Shown: positions 42,370 through 50,872 of the stretch, in pieces | How positions within the stretch are numbered: position 1 is the stretch's first letter | Layout: every line of letters begins with the position of its first letter | Assembly: GCA_965267475.1 (NCBI GenBank) | Contig: OZ254079.1 | Span: 2,480,001 to 2,544,000, forward strand | Length of the DNA stretch: 64,000 nt | Direction: 5' to 3' | Source: JBCBKU01 sp965267475 | GTDB taxonomy: Bacteria > Pseudomonadota > Alphaproteobacteria > Rhodobacterales > Rhodobacteraceae | Made by a program: the position numbers and the translations under genes | Notes under the pieces: model-generated | Told to the model about the DNA's origin: nothing | Databases searched by the model: none | The model's input: the letters and a program-made list of their open reading frames with translations, nothing else

Positions 42370-44349
42370 CTATTGCGACAATAGAGCCGTCGAAACGGGC
42401 GCCAGCGAGACATTGGCGGCCTTGCTGCTGGTCGCCCAGTTTGCGATGGCGCGCAACGTTTCGGGTCGCGTTCGACCCACAAGGACCACCGGTTCACCAG
42501 GCCGCGCCCGCAGGACAGCCTGATCCAACGCCCGAGCGATTGCCCCCGCCGGTTGACCGTCGCCGTCGAGATCGCGGAAGACCAACGCCGCCTGTACACC
42601 GGACCGGTCAGCGAGTTGCTGAGCGCTGTTCAGACCGCGCGGGAAGGTCACTACGCCGTGTCCGGTCTGGGATGCTGCTGCGACCACCTGAGCGATCGCC
42701 GCGCGGCTAGACTGAAAACTTGCAGATGGCAGATCCATCAGCGCCACAGCCTCGGGCACTTCGCCCAGATTGATTTGCAATGCTTGCTCCACGTCACCCG
42801 GAGACGCACGCGCTGGCAGGTTCGGGATCAAGACGACTTCACGCCCCGCTGACCGGAACCCCGACGCAATCTGGGCCGCACTCGGTTTCGAAGCATCGAC
42901 CGCAAAGCTCACAGGCACCGGGAAGGTATCAAGCCCGCTGACGTTGCCCTCGTGAATCAGAACGACCGACAGAACAGGCAGATCCTCAGGCGCCTCAAAG
43001 ACGGCGGCATGCCGACGAAGCGCATCTTCGGGAAGTTCCATAGCCGTTTCGTCTGCGATTTCTGCGCTTGCCGTTTCCGCTGCGGCTGCGGCCTCGGCGG
43101 CGGCGCCTTCTTCCGGCGACACCCGTTCGATGGTCACAAGCCGACCAACGCGAACATTGTCCGCAAGGTTGCCGACGGTTCCGGAATCGGTCTCAAGAAT
43201 GGACGGCTCTTCGCCGGACGGCGCCATCTCCGCGGTTTCCGCACCGGTCTCAGGCTGATCCACTTCAACGGTTTGAGGTGCAGCGGCATCTTCGCTTTGT
43301 GTTCCACGGCGAATGATCTCAATCACGTCTGTTTCCGACGACGCTGCGTCCTGGGCCGGTTCTTCGGCGACGGGTGCCGCTTCAGGTTGCTCTTCCACAA
43401 CCGCGACCGCGGTCTCGTCCGATGCCGGGGTCGTTTCCTCGCTTGGGGTTTCTTCCGCGACGACCTCGGCCTCGGGTTCAACGGTTGGTTCGGGTTCCGC
43501 TTCCACGACTACGGGGGCTTCGGGTTCGACTGGTTCTTCGACCACCTCTTCCACAACGGTCTCTTCCGGTGGTTCCGTTGCCACAACGGGCGCCTCGGCT
43601 GATGTTTCCGGCGTATCCAGCGCATCCGCCTCGGGACGGTCGAGCGCTGCGACCTCGGTCTCGGGCGCCTCTGCCCGCGGTGCGGGCTTCGGCGGCGTCG
43701 ACAAGGCTGGCGCGGCGGCCGTCACGGGTTCATCCGGCGCGTCCAGCCCCTGCGTCAGGGGTGTGTCGGCATCAGGTTCCTGGACCATGGCCAACGCCTG
43801 ATTGGCCAAGGCATCATCGGTGCCTGCGGCAATCTGGGGCGCATCGCCTGTCTCAGGCGCATTAGGCAGCTCTGCCACATCGCTTGGAACCTGCGGGGGC
43901 GGCGTGCGCGTGATCTCTTCCGCCACAACGGGCGTGTCTGAGGTCGGAGCCTCGGACAACGCGGCCGCCTCGGACGTGCCGGGCGGCGGCGCTTCCGCGC
44001 CGGTTTCCGGCAGGTCCGCGACCTCGGACCCGGGTGCTTCGGGCGCATCTGGCGCATCTGCTGCAACCTCGGCAGGTTCAGCGGGGTCTTCCGGCGCCAT
44101 GGGCGTTGCGTCTGCCTCGGTCTCGGCAAGCGTCCCGGTTTCGCGGGCTTCGTCAGATACAGGCGTATCGTCGCGCGCCGCAACCATCGCACCTTCGCCG
44201 CTTTCCGGCGTGTCCGCCGGTCCGGGCGCCGCATCGGCCACCGCTGGCGGTCGCAAATCCCGATAATCCGAAAGTTGAGAAGTCAGCGCAATCACAGCGG
44301 CGCCGATCAGCAAGCCCCAAAGGCTGCCAGCGAGAAACCCGCGTCCCAC
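42370..44349 (-). CDS. Divergent polysaccharide deacetylase with long acidic linker
   Basis: This 659-residue protein starts with a membrane anchor (GFLAGSLWGLLIGAAVIAL). A low-complexity region of some 370 residues, very rich in Ala, Pro, Glu and Asp, follows. The C-terminal domain (about 450-659) matches the divergent polysaccharide deacetylase family (YibQ-like), with FAVDASKPSAAQIASGFRSAGREVVLIPNLPA and VVTFPRGLNSAQQLADRSGVQAALVF. Proteins of this family are cell-envelope enzymes or inactive homologues with a conserved deacetylase fold. The linker may span the periplasm or contact peptidoglycan. It is divergent from trpG and convergent with livF. Confidence 0.85.
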   Translation of the reverse strand: MGRGFLAGSLWGLLIGAAVIALTSQLSDYRDLRPPAVADAAPGPADTPESGEGAMVAARDDTPVSDEARETGTLAETEADATPMAPEDPAEPAEVAADAPDAPEAPGSEVADLPETGAEAPPPGTSEAAALSEAPTSDTPVVAEEITRTPPPQVPSDVAELPNAPETGDAPQIAAGTDDALANQALAMVQEPDADTPLTQGLDAPDEPVTAAAPALSTPPKPAPRAEAPETEVAALDRPEADALDTPETSAEAPVVATEPPEETVVEEVVEEPVEPEAPVVVEAEPEPTVEPEAEVVAEETPSEETTPASDETAVAVVEEQPEAAPVAEEPAQDAASSETDVIEIIRRGTQSEDAAAPQTVEVDQPETGAETAEMAPSGEEPSILETDSGTVGNLADNVRVGRLVTIERVSPEEGAAAEAAAAAETASAEIADETAMELPEDALRRHAAVFEAPEDLPVLSVVLIHEGNVSGLDTFPVPVSFAVDASKPSAAQIASGFRSAGREVVLIPNLPARASPGDVEQALQINLGEVPEAVALMDLPSASFQSSRAAIAQVVAAASQTGHGVVTFPRGLNSAQQLADRSGVQAALVFRDLDGDGQPAGAIARALDQAVLRARPGEPVVLVGRTRPETLRAIANWATSSKAANVSLAPVSTALLSQ

Positions 44350-44470
44350 GACGATTACTCCATTCTCTTATTCTGCCCGTTGCCAATCTTGACCCTTGCG
44401 GGTTGGCTTGGGGTAACTATACCCAGCAAGACCGGGTCAGAACACCCATTTTTGAACTGAAGGCGGGAAG

Positions 44471-45052
44471 ATGCTGCTTCTGATCGATAATTACGACAGT
44501 TTTACCTACAACCTCGTGCATTTTCTGGGCGAGTTGGGCGCTGAAACCAAAGTCATCCGAAATGATGAGCTGGATGTGCAGGAAGCCATGGCGCTGAAAC
44601 CATCGGCGGTGGTTTTGTCGCCTGGGCCCTGCGATCCGGACCGAGCCGGGATCTGCCTGCCCATGGTTCTGGCGGCAGCCGAGACCAAAACCCCGCTTTT
44701 GGGCGTGTGTCTGGGTCACCAGTCGGTCGGTCAGGCCTTCGGCGGCAAGGTCGTGAATGCAGGCGAGATCGTTCACGGCAAACTCGGCTCGATGCATCAC
44801 GATGGCAAAAGCGTCTTTCAGGGCCTGCCGAGCCCCTTGGCCGCAACGCGGTACCATTCGCTGATCGTCGAACGGGCAAGCCTGCCTGACGCGCTTGAGA
44901 TTACGGCATGGCTGGAAGACGGCACGATCATGGGGTTGGCGCATAAGACATTGCCGATCCACGGCGTTCAGTTCCACCCGGAATCGATCAGATCAGAACA
45001 CGGCCATAAGATGCTGAAATCCTTCCTCGATCTTGCACTGGAACCGGCATGA
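44471..45052 (+). CDS. trpG: Anthranilate synthase component II (glutamine amidotransferase)
   Basis: This 193-residue class I glutamine amidotransferase supplies ammonia to anthranilate synthase component I. Motifs are LIDNYDSFTYNLVHFLGELG at the start, VLSPGPCDPDRAG, the nucleophile elbow LLGVCLGHQSVGQAFGG (Cys near residue 80), and the His-Glu of GVQFHPESI. A GAAGGCGGGAAG site fixes the start. It overlaps trpD by four bases. TrpE is not in the window, so the partner component is encoded elsewhere. Confidence 0.96.
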   Translation: MLLLIDNYDSFTYNLVHFLGELGAETKVIRNDELDVQEAMALKPSAVVLSPGPCDPDRAGICLPMVLAAAETKTPLLGVCLGHQSVGQAFGGKVVNAGEIVHGKLGSMHHDGKSVFQGLPSPLAATRYHSLIVERASLPDALEITAWLEDGTIMGLAHKTLPIHGVQFHPESIRSEHGHKMLKSFLDLALEPA

Positions 45053-46065
45053 GCGACGCGATTAAACCCTTGATTGCCGCAGCCGTCGACGGCCCTTTGT
45101 CACGGGATCAGGCCGAGACGGCGTTCGGCGTTCTGTTCGACGGCGAAGCGACCCCCAGCCAGATCGGCGGATTGCTGATGACACTCCGAACCCGGGGCGA
45201 AACAGTCGATGAATACGCCGCCGCGGCGGCTGTGATGCGCGCCAAGTGCAAGAAGGTGACAGCACCCGCGGGGGCCATGGATATCGTTGGCACAGGCGGC
45301 GACGGCAAGGGCACGCTGAACATCTCAACCGCAACGGCATTTGTTGTCGCTGGCGCGGGCGTCACCGTCGCCAAGCACGGCAACCGCAATTTGTCGTCAA
45401 AATCCGGCGCCGCGGACGCACTGACGCAAATGGGTGTCAACGTCATGGTCGGGCCAGACGTGGTTGAGGCCGCATTGGCCGAAGCCGGGATTGGCTTCAT
45501 GATGGCGCCCATGCATCACCCGGCCATTGCGCATGTGATGCCGACACGGGCCGAGCTTGGGACACGCACGATCTTCAACATTCTGGGGCCTTTGACGAAT
45601 CCCGCCGGTGTAAAACGCCAACTGACCGGTGCTTTCGCGCGCGACATGATCCGCCCTATGGCCGAAACCCTGCAAGCGCTTGGCTCTGATCGCGCCTGGC
45701 TGGTCCATGGCTCGGACGGCACGGACGAGATGACAATCACCGGAGTGACCTGGGTTTCGGATCTCACGGATGGCCGGATTACGGACAAAGAAGTCCACCC
45801 GGAAGAGGCAGGACTGCCCGTTCACCCTTTCGAGGCCATTGAAGGCGGAACACCCGAAGACAATGCCCGGGCCTTCCGCGCGCTTTTGGCGGGCGAGCCG
45901 TCAGCCTATCGCGATGCGGTTCTGCTCAACGCAGCAGCGGCCTTGGTGATTGCCGAAAAAGCCCCGGACCTGAAAACCGGCGCGGGAATGGCCGCAGAAA
46001 GCATCGACAGCGGTAAAGCCCGCGAAAAAATCGAGATCCTGGCCCGCGTCACATCGGAATCCTGA
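45049..46065 (+). CDS. trpD: Anthranilate phosphoribosyltransferase
   Basis: This 338-residue enzyme joins anthranilate with PRPP. MDIVGTGGDGKGTLNISTATAFVVAG holds the PRPP-binding GTGGD loop, VAKHGNRNLSSKSGAADALTQMG holds the conserved KHGN block, and MHHPAIAHVMPTRAELGTRTIFNILGPLTNPA follows. It is translated from the ATG that overlaps the trpG stop. trpC, which usually follows trpD in this group, is not downstream; tRNA-Asp and a pirin gene on the opposite strand come next. Confidence 0.96.
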   Translation: MSDAIKPLIAAAVDGPLSRDQAETAFGVLFDGEATPSQIGGLLMTLRTRGETVDEYAAAAAVMRAKCKKVTAPAGAMDIVGTGGDGKGTLNISTATAFVVAGAGVTVAKHGNRNLSSKSGAADALTQMGVNVMVGPDVVEAALAEAGIGFMMAPMHHPAIAHVMPTRAELGTRTIFNILGPLTNPAGVKRQLTGAFARDMIRPMAETLQALGSDRAWLVHGSDGTDEMTITGVTWVSDLTDGRITDKEVHPEEAGLPVHPFEAIEGGTPEDNARAFRALLAGEPSAYRDAVLLNAAAALVIAEKAPDLKTGAGMAAESIDSGKAREKIEILARVTSES

Positions 46066-46102
46066 TCACCCTTGTGGCGGTTCAGCTTCGAATAAGGGAA
46101 AG

Positions 46103-46179
46103 TGGCGCGGTTGACGGGGCTCGAACCCGCGACCCCCGGCGTGACAGGCCGGTACTCTAACCAACTGAGCTACAACCGC
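46103..46179 (-). tRNA. tRNA-Asp(GTC)
   Basis: Read on the minus strand, the 77-nt sequence folds well. The acceptor stem GCGGTTG pairs with CAACCGC, followed by discriminator G and encoded CCA. The D-arm sequence is TAGCTCAGTTGGTTAGAGT. The anticodon loop CTGTCAC gives GTC, flanked by the stem CCGGC/GCCGG. The T-arm is CGGG TTCGAGC CCCG. This matches tRNA-Asp reading GAC and GAT codons. Confidence 0.97.
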
Positions 46180-46243
46180 GCGTGACGGGCGTTCTAGGAC
46201 CGGCCACGCGCCGCGTCAAGCACCTTCGAACAGCCCACGGCTC

Positions 46244-47176
46244 CTAGGGCAGCGGGATGAATTCCTGATCGTCCCCGGGCGGCAGTTGGAACCGGCCACT
46301 CGCCCAGTCTTCCGCACGCCAGGCCTCTTTTGCGGCCTCGATCCTCTCTTTCGAAGAGGCCACGAAATTCCACCAGATATGGCGCGGCCCGTTCAGGGTT
46401 TCACCGCCAAGCAACATGACCCGCGCGCCCTGGGCTCCGGCAATCATCGAGATGGCGTCGCCCGGGCGGAAAACGACCATGCGCCCCGCTTCGAATTCAT
46501 CGCCAGCGATGGTGACCGAGCCGTCAACCACATACGCCCCGCGATCTTCGTGATTGTCCGGCAAGGGCAGTCTCGCGCCAGCCTGCAATACCGCATCGGC
46601 ATAAAACATCTCAGATGGTGTTTCGACCGGCGCGCGTTCCCCATAGGCGTTGCCGAGGATCAGGCGAACCTCTTTCCCCTCGCCTTCCATAAATGGCAAA
46701 TCGTCTTTCGCCGCATGTTCGAAAGAAGCTGGGTTGTCCTCATGACTCTCCGGTAGAGCCACCCAGGTTTGAATGCCGAAAAACGGCATCGGATCGGTCT
46801 GGGTTTCGTCATCCGTTCGCTCGGAATGGGTGATCCCATGACCGGACACCATCCAGTTGACAGCACCAGGCTCGATCCAGGCATCGGTGCCCAGGCTGTC
46901 ACGATGATGCATGCGCCCGCGATAGAGGTAGGAAATCGTCGCCAATCCGATATGCGGATGCGGGCGCACATCCATCCCTCGGGTCGGCAGAAACTCGGCA
47001 GGGCCCATCTGATCAAAGAAGATGAACGGCCCCACCATTTGCCGTTTCGGCGCGGGCAAGGCGCGGCGTACTTCGAAAGCACCGAGATCGCGAGCACGCG
47101 GGATCAGCACCGTCTCAATGGCATCAATCGCATCGCCGGTTGGGCAATCGGGGTCGAGGGCGGGGTTCCAACTCAT
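46244..47176 (-). CDS. Pirin-family cupin protein
   Basis: This 310-residue bicupin has the pirin N-terminal block: MVGPFIFFDQMGPAEF, then RPHPHIGLATISYLYRGRMHHRDS and GHGITHSER. The clustered His residues (HPH, HH, HGITH) and the Glu would hold one iron. The C-terminal cupin (VVFRPGDAISMIAGAQGARVMLLGG) is degenerate. Bacterial pirins have been described as quercetinases or metabolic regulators; the substrate is unknown here. It is divergent from copA and shares its promoter region. Confidence 0.92.
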   Translation of the reverse strand: MSWNPALDPDCPTGDAIDAIETVLIPRARDLGAFEVRRALPAPKRQMVGPFIFFDQMGPAEFLPTRGMDVRPHPHIGLATISYLYRGRMHHRDSLGTDAWIEPGAVNWMVSGHGITHSERTDDETQTDPMPFFGIQTWVALPESHEDNPASFEHAAKDDLPFMEGEGKEVRLILGNAYGERAPVETPSEMFYADAVLQAGARLPLPDNHEDRGAYVVDGSVTIAGDEFEAGRMVVFRPGDAISMIAGAQGARVMLLGGETLNGPRHIWWNFVASSKERIEAAKEAWRAEDWASGRFQLPPGDDQEFIPLP

Positions 47177-47274
47177 GGCGCGTGCTCCTTGCTTCGATCA
47201 AATCATAGCAGGCCGGGTCGTCCGGGCCATTCGGCGCCGCCGCACAGATTCTGTGCCAGATCGCGGGGTTTCCC

Positions 47275-47305
47275 TTGACCTTCCAGTGACTGGAAGGATT
47301 ATGTG
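47275..47305 (+). promoter_or_regulatory. CueR-type promoter of copA (19-bp spacer)
   Basis: The -35 element TTGACC at 47275-47280 and a -10-like TATGTG at 47300-47305 are separated by 19 bp. The dyad CCTTCCAGTGACTGGAAGG at 47279-47297 fills the spacer, matching the MerR/CueR consensus. Activation by the CueR product encoded downstream is expected when copper is high. Transcription would begin near 47312-47314, at or next to the ATG at 47313. Confidence 0.8.
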
Positions 47306-47312
47306 GCTTTTC

Positions 47313-49523
47313 ATGACAGAAGTTGCACAGATTTATCAGATCGACGGTTTGTCCTGCGCAAGCTGCGTCCGGCGGGCCGAAACGGCGATGACCGGCGTTG
47401 ATGGCGTGCGCGAGGCACGCGTGAACCTTGCCACCGGCCGGGCGCTTGTGCGGCTGGCGCCTGACAAGATCGCACAGGTTGCCGAGGCGCTGACCGAGGC
47501 CGGATATCCCGGCACGCCCGTTGCACGGGCAGAGCCGGAACGAGACACGGGCGCCATGCATCGGGCCATTCTGGCCATCGTGCTGGCCCTGCCAGTGGTC
47601 GTTCTGGAAATGGGCGGGCACCTTTGGCCGCCGCTCCATCACGCCATAAGGGGTGCGATCGGGCTAGGCGCATATCAGGCGCTGATTTTCGTCCTGACGA
47701 CGGCTGTCCTGGCTGGCCCCGGCCGCCCAATGCTGGTGGGCGGCGCGAAGTCCCTTCTGCGACGGGCGCCGGACATGCACGCCCTTGTAGCGCTTGGCGC
47801 TGGATCGGCCTGGCTGTTGTCGGTGCTGGCACTGCTTCTTCCCAATTCCGCACTGGGCCAGACAGGCGGGCTTTATTTCGAATCCGCTGCCGTCATCGTC
47901 GCGCTTATCCTTCTGGGCCGCGCGCTTGAGGACAAGGCACGCAAATCCGCGGGCGATGCCGTTGCGAAACTTCTGGACCAGGCGCCCAAGAATGCGACGA
48001 AGCTGGGTCCGGACGGGCCATTCGATGTTTTGGTCAGCGAATTGGCGCCAGGCGACCGGGTTCTTGTCCGCCCCGGTGAACGCCTTCCCGCAGACGGTAT
48101 CGTCGAGGACGGCACCAGCGACGTGGACGAAGCGATGTTGACCGGCGAACCTTTGCCCGCCGCCAAGGCGCCGGGAGATCCGGTCACGGGCGGCACCATC
48201 AACGGCCTTGCGCCATTGACGGTGCGCGTGACGGCTTCTGGCGAAGACAGCCGCCTGTCTCAGATCGCGCAGATGGTCGATGTCGCGGCTGCCACCCGCC
48301 TTCCAATTGGCAATCTGGTGGACCGGATCACCGCGTGGTTCGTCCCCGCCGTCCTTCTTATCGCCGCCGGAACGGCGATCCTGTGGCTGGCCCTGGGGCC
48401 CGACCCGGTACTTGGCCCCGCGATCCGCGCCAGCCTGTCCGTTCTGGTCATCGCCTGCCCCTGCGCCCTTGGTCTCGCCATCCCGGTGGCATTGGTCGCG
48501 GGAACGGGGCGCGCCGCAGAGGCCGGTATCGTCTTCAGGCAAGGCGCGAAGCTTGCGACGCTGTCCGAAACCAAAGTTGTGGCCTTCGACAAGACGGGGA
48601 CGCTGACCGAGGGGCGCCCTGAGGTGACCGACGTGATCCCGGCAAATGGGGTGGAGACGGCAGAACTGATCCGTGTCGCCGCCGCCGCCGAGACCGGGTC
48701 CGAGCATCCAATTGCCAAGGCCATCCTGTCCGAAGCCACGCGACGGGATATCGCGGTCCCGGCGGTCGACACAGCCAAAGTCGTGCCGGGAATGGGGACC
48801 TCTGCCGCGCTGCCCCAGGGGATCGCACGCGCGGGACAGGCCAACTGGCTGGCGGGCCTTGGTGTTACCGTGACCGAGACGCCTGCGGGCACCGCAGTAC
48901 ATGTGGCTTTGGATGATCGGTATCACGGGGCGATCTCGCTGAGCGACACGGTCAAATCTGGCGCGGCGGCTCTGGTCGCAGGTCTGAAGGCGCGCGGTAT
49001 CAAGACGGCCATTCTGTCGGGCGACGCGTCATCGGTCGTAGAAGATCTGACCCGGGATCTTGGTGTGGACGAAGCGGTCGGTCGAAGAAGCCCGGAAGAA
49101 AAGCCGGCCGAAATCGACCGGCTTCGCGCCGCCTATGGTCCTGTCCTCTTCGTGGGTGACGGTTTGAACGATGCCCCTGCCCTTGCTGCGGCGGATGCGG
49201 GCTTCGCTATGGGAACAGGCACAGACGTGGCGATGGAAAGCGCAGACGCGGTTCTTTTGGCGGGCGATCCGGCCAAAGTCTCGGACGCTCTGACACTGGG
49301 CCAAAAAACCCGCGCCACGATGCGACAGAACCTGATCTGGGCCTTCGCTTACAACGCCGCACTGATCCCGGTGGCGGCTGGTGCGCTTTATCCGGCCACA
49401 GGGTGGCTTTTGTCGCCGGGCCTGGCGGCGGGGGCCATGGCGGCCTCAAGCCTGATTGTCGTCTTGAACGCCTTGCGGCTGCGGCACACAGCATTGAAAG
49501 AGACCGCCCATGAATATCGGTGA
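47313..49523 (+). CDS. copA: Copper-exporting P1B-type ATPase
   Basis: This 736-residue pump has one N-terminal metal-binding domain (GLSCASCVRRAE, Cys15 and Cys18) and eight predicted helices. CPCALGLAIP in helix six holds the transport Cys pair, DKTGTLTEG holds the phosphorylated Asp, SEHPIAKAI is the HP motif, and VGDGLNDAPALAAAD is the hinge. These features define the Cu(I)-export P1B-1 class. I chose ATG 47313 because the CueR-type promoter places transcription start there; ATG 47301 overlaps the -10 element. Its end overlaps cueR by 14 bp, forming one copper-responsive unit. Confidence 0.93.
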   Translation: MTEVAQIYQIDGLSCASCVRRAETAMTGVDGVREARVNLATGRALVRLAPDKIAQVAEALTEAGYPGTPVARAEPERDTGAMHRAILAIVLALPVVVLEMGGHLWPPLHHAIRGAIGLGAYQALIFVLTTAVLAGPGRPMLVGGAKSLLRRAPDMHALVALGAGSAWLLSVLALLLPNSALGQTGGLYFESAAVIVALILLGRALEDKARKSAGDAVAKLLDQAPKNATKLGPDGPFDVLVSELAPGDRVLVRPGERLPADGIVEDGTSDVDEAMLTGEPLPAAKAPGDPVTGGTINGLAPLTVRVTASGEDSRLSQIAQMVDVAAATRLPIGNLVDRITAWFVPAVLLIAAGTAILWLALGPDPVLGPAIRASLSVLVIACPCALGLAIPVALVAGTGRAAEAGIVFRQGAKLATLSETKVVAFDKTGTLTEGRPEVTDVIPANGVETAELIRVAAAAETGSEHPIAKAILSEATRRDIAVPAVDTAKVVPGMGTSAALPQGIARAGQANWLAGLGVTVTETPAGTAVHVALDDRYHGAISLSDTVKSGAAALVAGLKARGIKTAILSGDASSVVEDLTRDLGVDEAVGRRSPEEKPAEIDRLRAAYGPVLFVGDGLNDAPALAAADAGFAMGTGTDVAMESADAVLLAGDPAKVSDALTLGQKTRATMRQNLIWAFAYNAALIPVAAGALYPATGWLLSPGLAAGAMAASSLIVVLNALRLRHTALKETAHEYR

Positions 49524-49917
49524 CGTTTCCGAAGCCACGGGCCTGCCAGCCAAGACGATCCGGTATTACGAGGATATCGGATTGGTCCGTCCAGCCCGGA
49601 AAGGCAATGGATACAGGGATTTCAGCGATCAGGATGTCCACAAAGTCCGGTTTCTGGGCCGCGCCCGAACGCTTGGTTTTTCGATCGAGGAATGTCGCTC
49701 GCTTCTGGAACTTTACGAAGATGCGGGTCGCGAAAGCGCTGCCGTCAAGTCCATCGCCCGCGATCACCTCACCCGGATCGACGCCAAGATCGCCGATCTG
49801 GCGCAACTTCGCGACATGCTTGGCCATCTAATTGACACATGCGCCGGCGACAACCGGCCCGATTGCCCGATCCTCGATGACCTCGCAGGGGCAACAGGAT
49901 CACCCCGAAAACCCTGA
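49510..49917 (+). CDS. cueR: Copper-responsive MerR-family regulator
   Basis: This 135-residue regulator has the MerR helix-turn-helix (NIGDVSEATGLPAKTIRYYEDIGLVRPAR, reading across residues 2-30) and a dimerisation helix. The C-terminal metal loop CAGDNRPDCPI, with Cys111 and Cys119 in the spacing used by CueR/HmrR for Cu(I), follows. It is translated from within the copA 3' end and should activate the 19-bp-spacer promoter before copA, giving feedback. The position downstream of its target rather than divergent is common in alphaproteobacteria. Confidence 0.93.
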   Translation: MNIGDVSEATGLPAKTIRYYEDIGLVRPARKGNGYRDFSDQDVHKVRFLGRARTLGFSIEECRSLLELYEDAGRESAAVKSIARDHLTRIDAKIADLAQLRDMLGHLIDTCAGDNRPDCPILDDLAGATGSPRKP

Positions 49918-49972
49918 CAGATCAGAATTTTCTAGAAATCGTGGGCATCCGACGCTACCAGCCGAGGCCATG

Positions 49973-50836
49973 ATGTACGAAACCGCGCAAGACTGGCTGG
50001 AGGCGCCCAAAAAACGGGTCGCGCTGTTCGGCATGTCCGGGCTTGGCAAAACCCATGTCTCGTCAATGTTGCGCGGGTCTGGGGGCTGGTTTCACTATTC
50101 CGTCGATTACCGGATCGGCACACGGTACATGGGCGAGCACATCACCGACAATTTCAAGGCCGAGGCGATGACCAACCCGTTTCTGGCCGAGCTTCTGCGG
50201 TCGGATTCGATCTATGTCGCGTCGAACATCACTTTCGACAATCTTGCGCCTCTTTCGACCTATCTGGGCAAGCCGGGCGATCCTTCGAAGGGCGGGTTGG
50301 CAATCGATGACTATGCGCACCGCCAGGACCTTCACCGACAGGCCGAGGTTGCGGCCATGCTTGATGTTCCGCATTTCATCGACCGGGCAGAGCGGCTTTA
50401 TGGCTATGGCAATTTCATCTGCGACACGTCCGGCTCGATTTGCGAGGTTGTTGCGCCCGAGAACCCAGAGGATCCTGTCCTTTCAGGTCTGGCAGGCGAC
50501 ATCCTGTTCGTTTGGATCGAGGGGACCGAAGCCCATACCGAGGAGCTGATCCGCCGTTTTGACCGGGCGCCAAAGCCCATGTGCTATCAGGCGGAATTCC
50601 TGACCAAGGCTTGGGCGGCTTACCTGGACGAGACCGGGGATGCCCCGGATAAGGTGGACCCCAATGCCTTCATCCGCTGGACCTTTGCGCGGGCGTTGGC
50701 CCATCGCCAACCGCGTTATCGCGCCATGGCCGAAAACTGGGGCGTCACGGTTCAAGCCGAAGACATCGCCGCGGTCCGATCGCCCGAGGACTTCGAAGCC
50801 TTGATCGCACGCACCCTTGAGGCCTGGGCCGGATAA
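49973..50836 (+). CDS. P-loop ATPase of unknown function
   Basis: This 287-residue protein begins with a kinase-like P-loop (VALFGMSGLGKTHVSSML, Walker A near residues 20-27). It has an alpha/beta fold of the P-loop NTPase type thereafter, with YGNFICDTSGSICEVV as a likely Walker B-like strand and a DILFVWIEG strand later. Nucleoside-kinase or ATPase activity is plausible, but I do not recognise a substrate motif. GAGG sits five bases before ATG 49973, which favours it over ATG 49970. It precedes metA by 36 bp and may be co-transcribed with it. Confidence 0.7.
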   Translation: MYETAQDWLEAPKKRVALFGMSGLGKTHVSSMLRGSGGWFHYSVDYRIGTRYMGEHITDNFKAEAMTNPFLAELLRSDSIYVASNITFDNLAPLSTYLGKPGDPSKGGLAIDDYAHRQDLHRQAEVAAMLDVPHFIDRAERLYGYGNFICDTSGSICEVVAPENPEDPVLSGLAGDILFVWIEGTEAHTEELIRRFDRAPKPMCYQAEFLTKAWAAYLDETGDAPDKVDPNAFIRWTFARALAHRQPRYRAMAENWGVTVQAEDIAAVRSPEDFEALIARTLEAWAG

Positions 50837-50872
50837 GCTTAAGTGCTGCCGCTCTAACCCGGAGCCAAGACC

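Noticed and set aside
47301..47312. ATG 47301 as the copA start
   Set aside because: It overlaps the -10 element of the CueR-type promoter, so it would not be on the transcript. It remains possible only if another promoter is used.
50837..50872. SAM-II riboswitch upstream of metA
   Set aside because: SAM-II elements often precede alphaproteobacterial metA, but the gap is only 36 bp and shows no matching pseudoknot-forming sequence.
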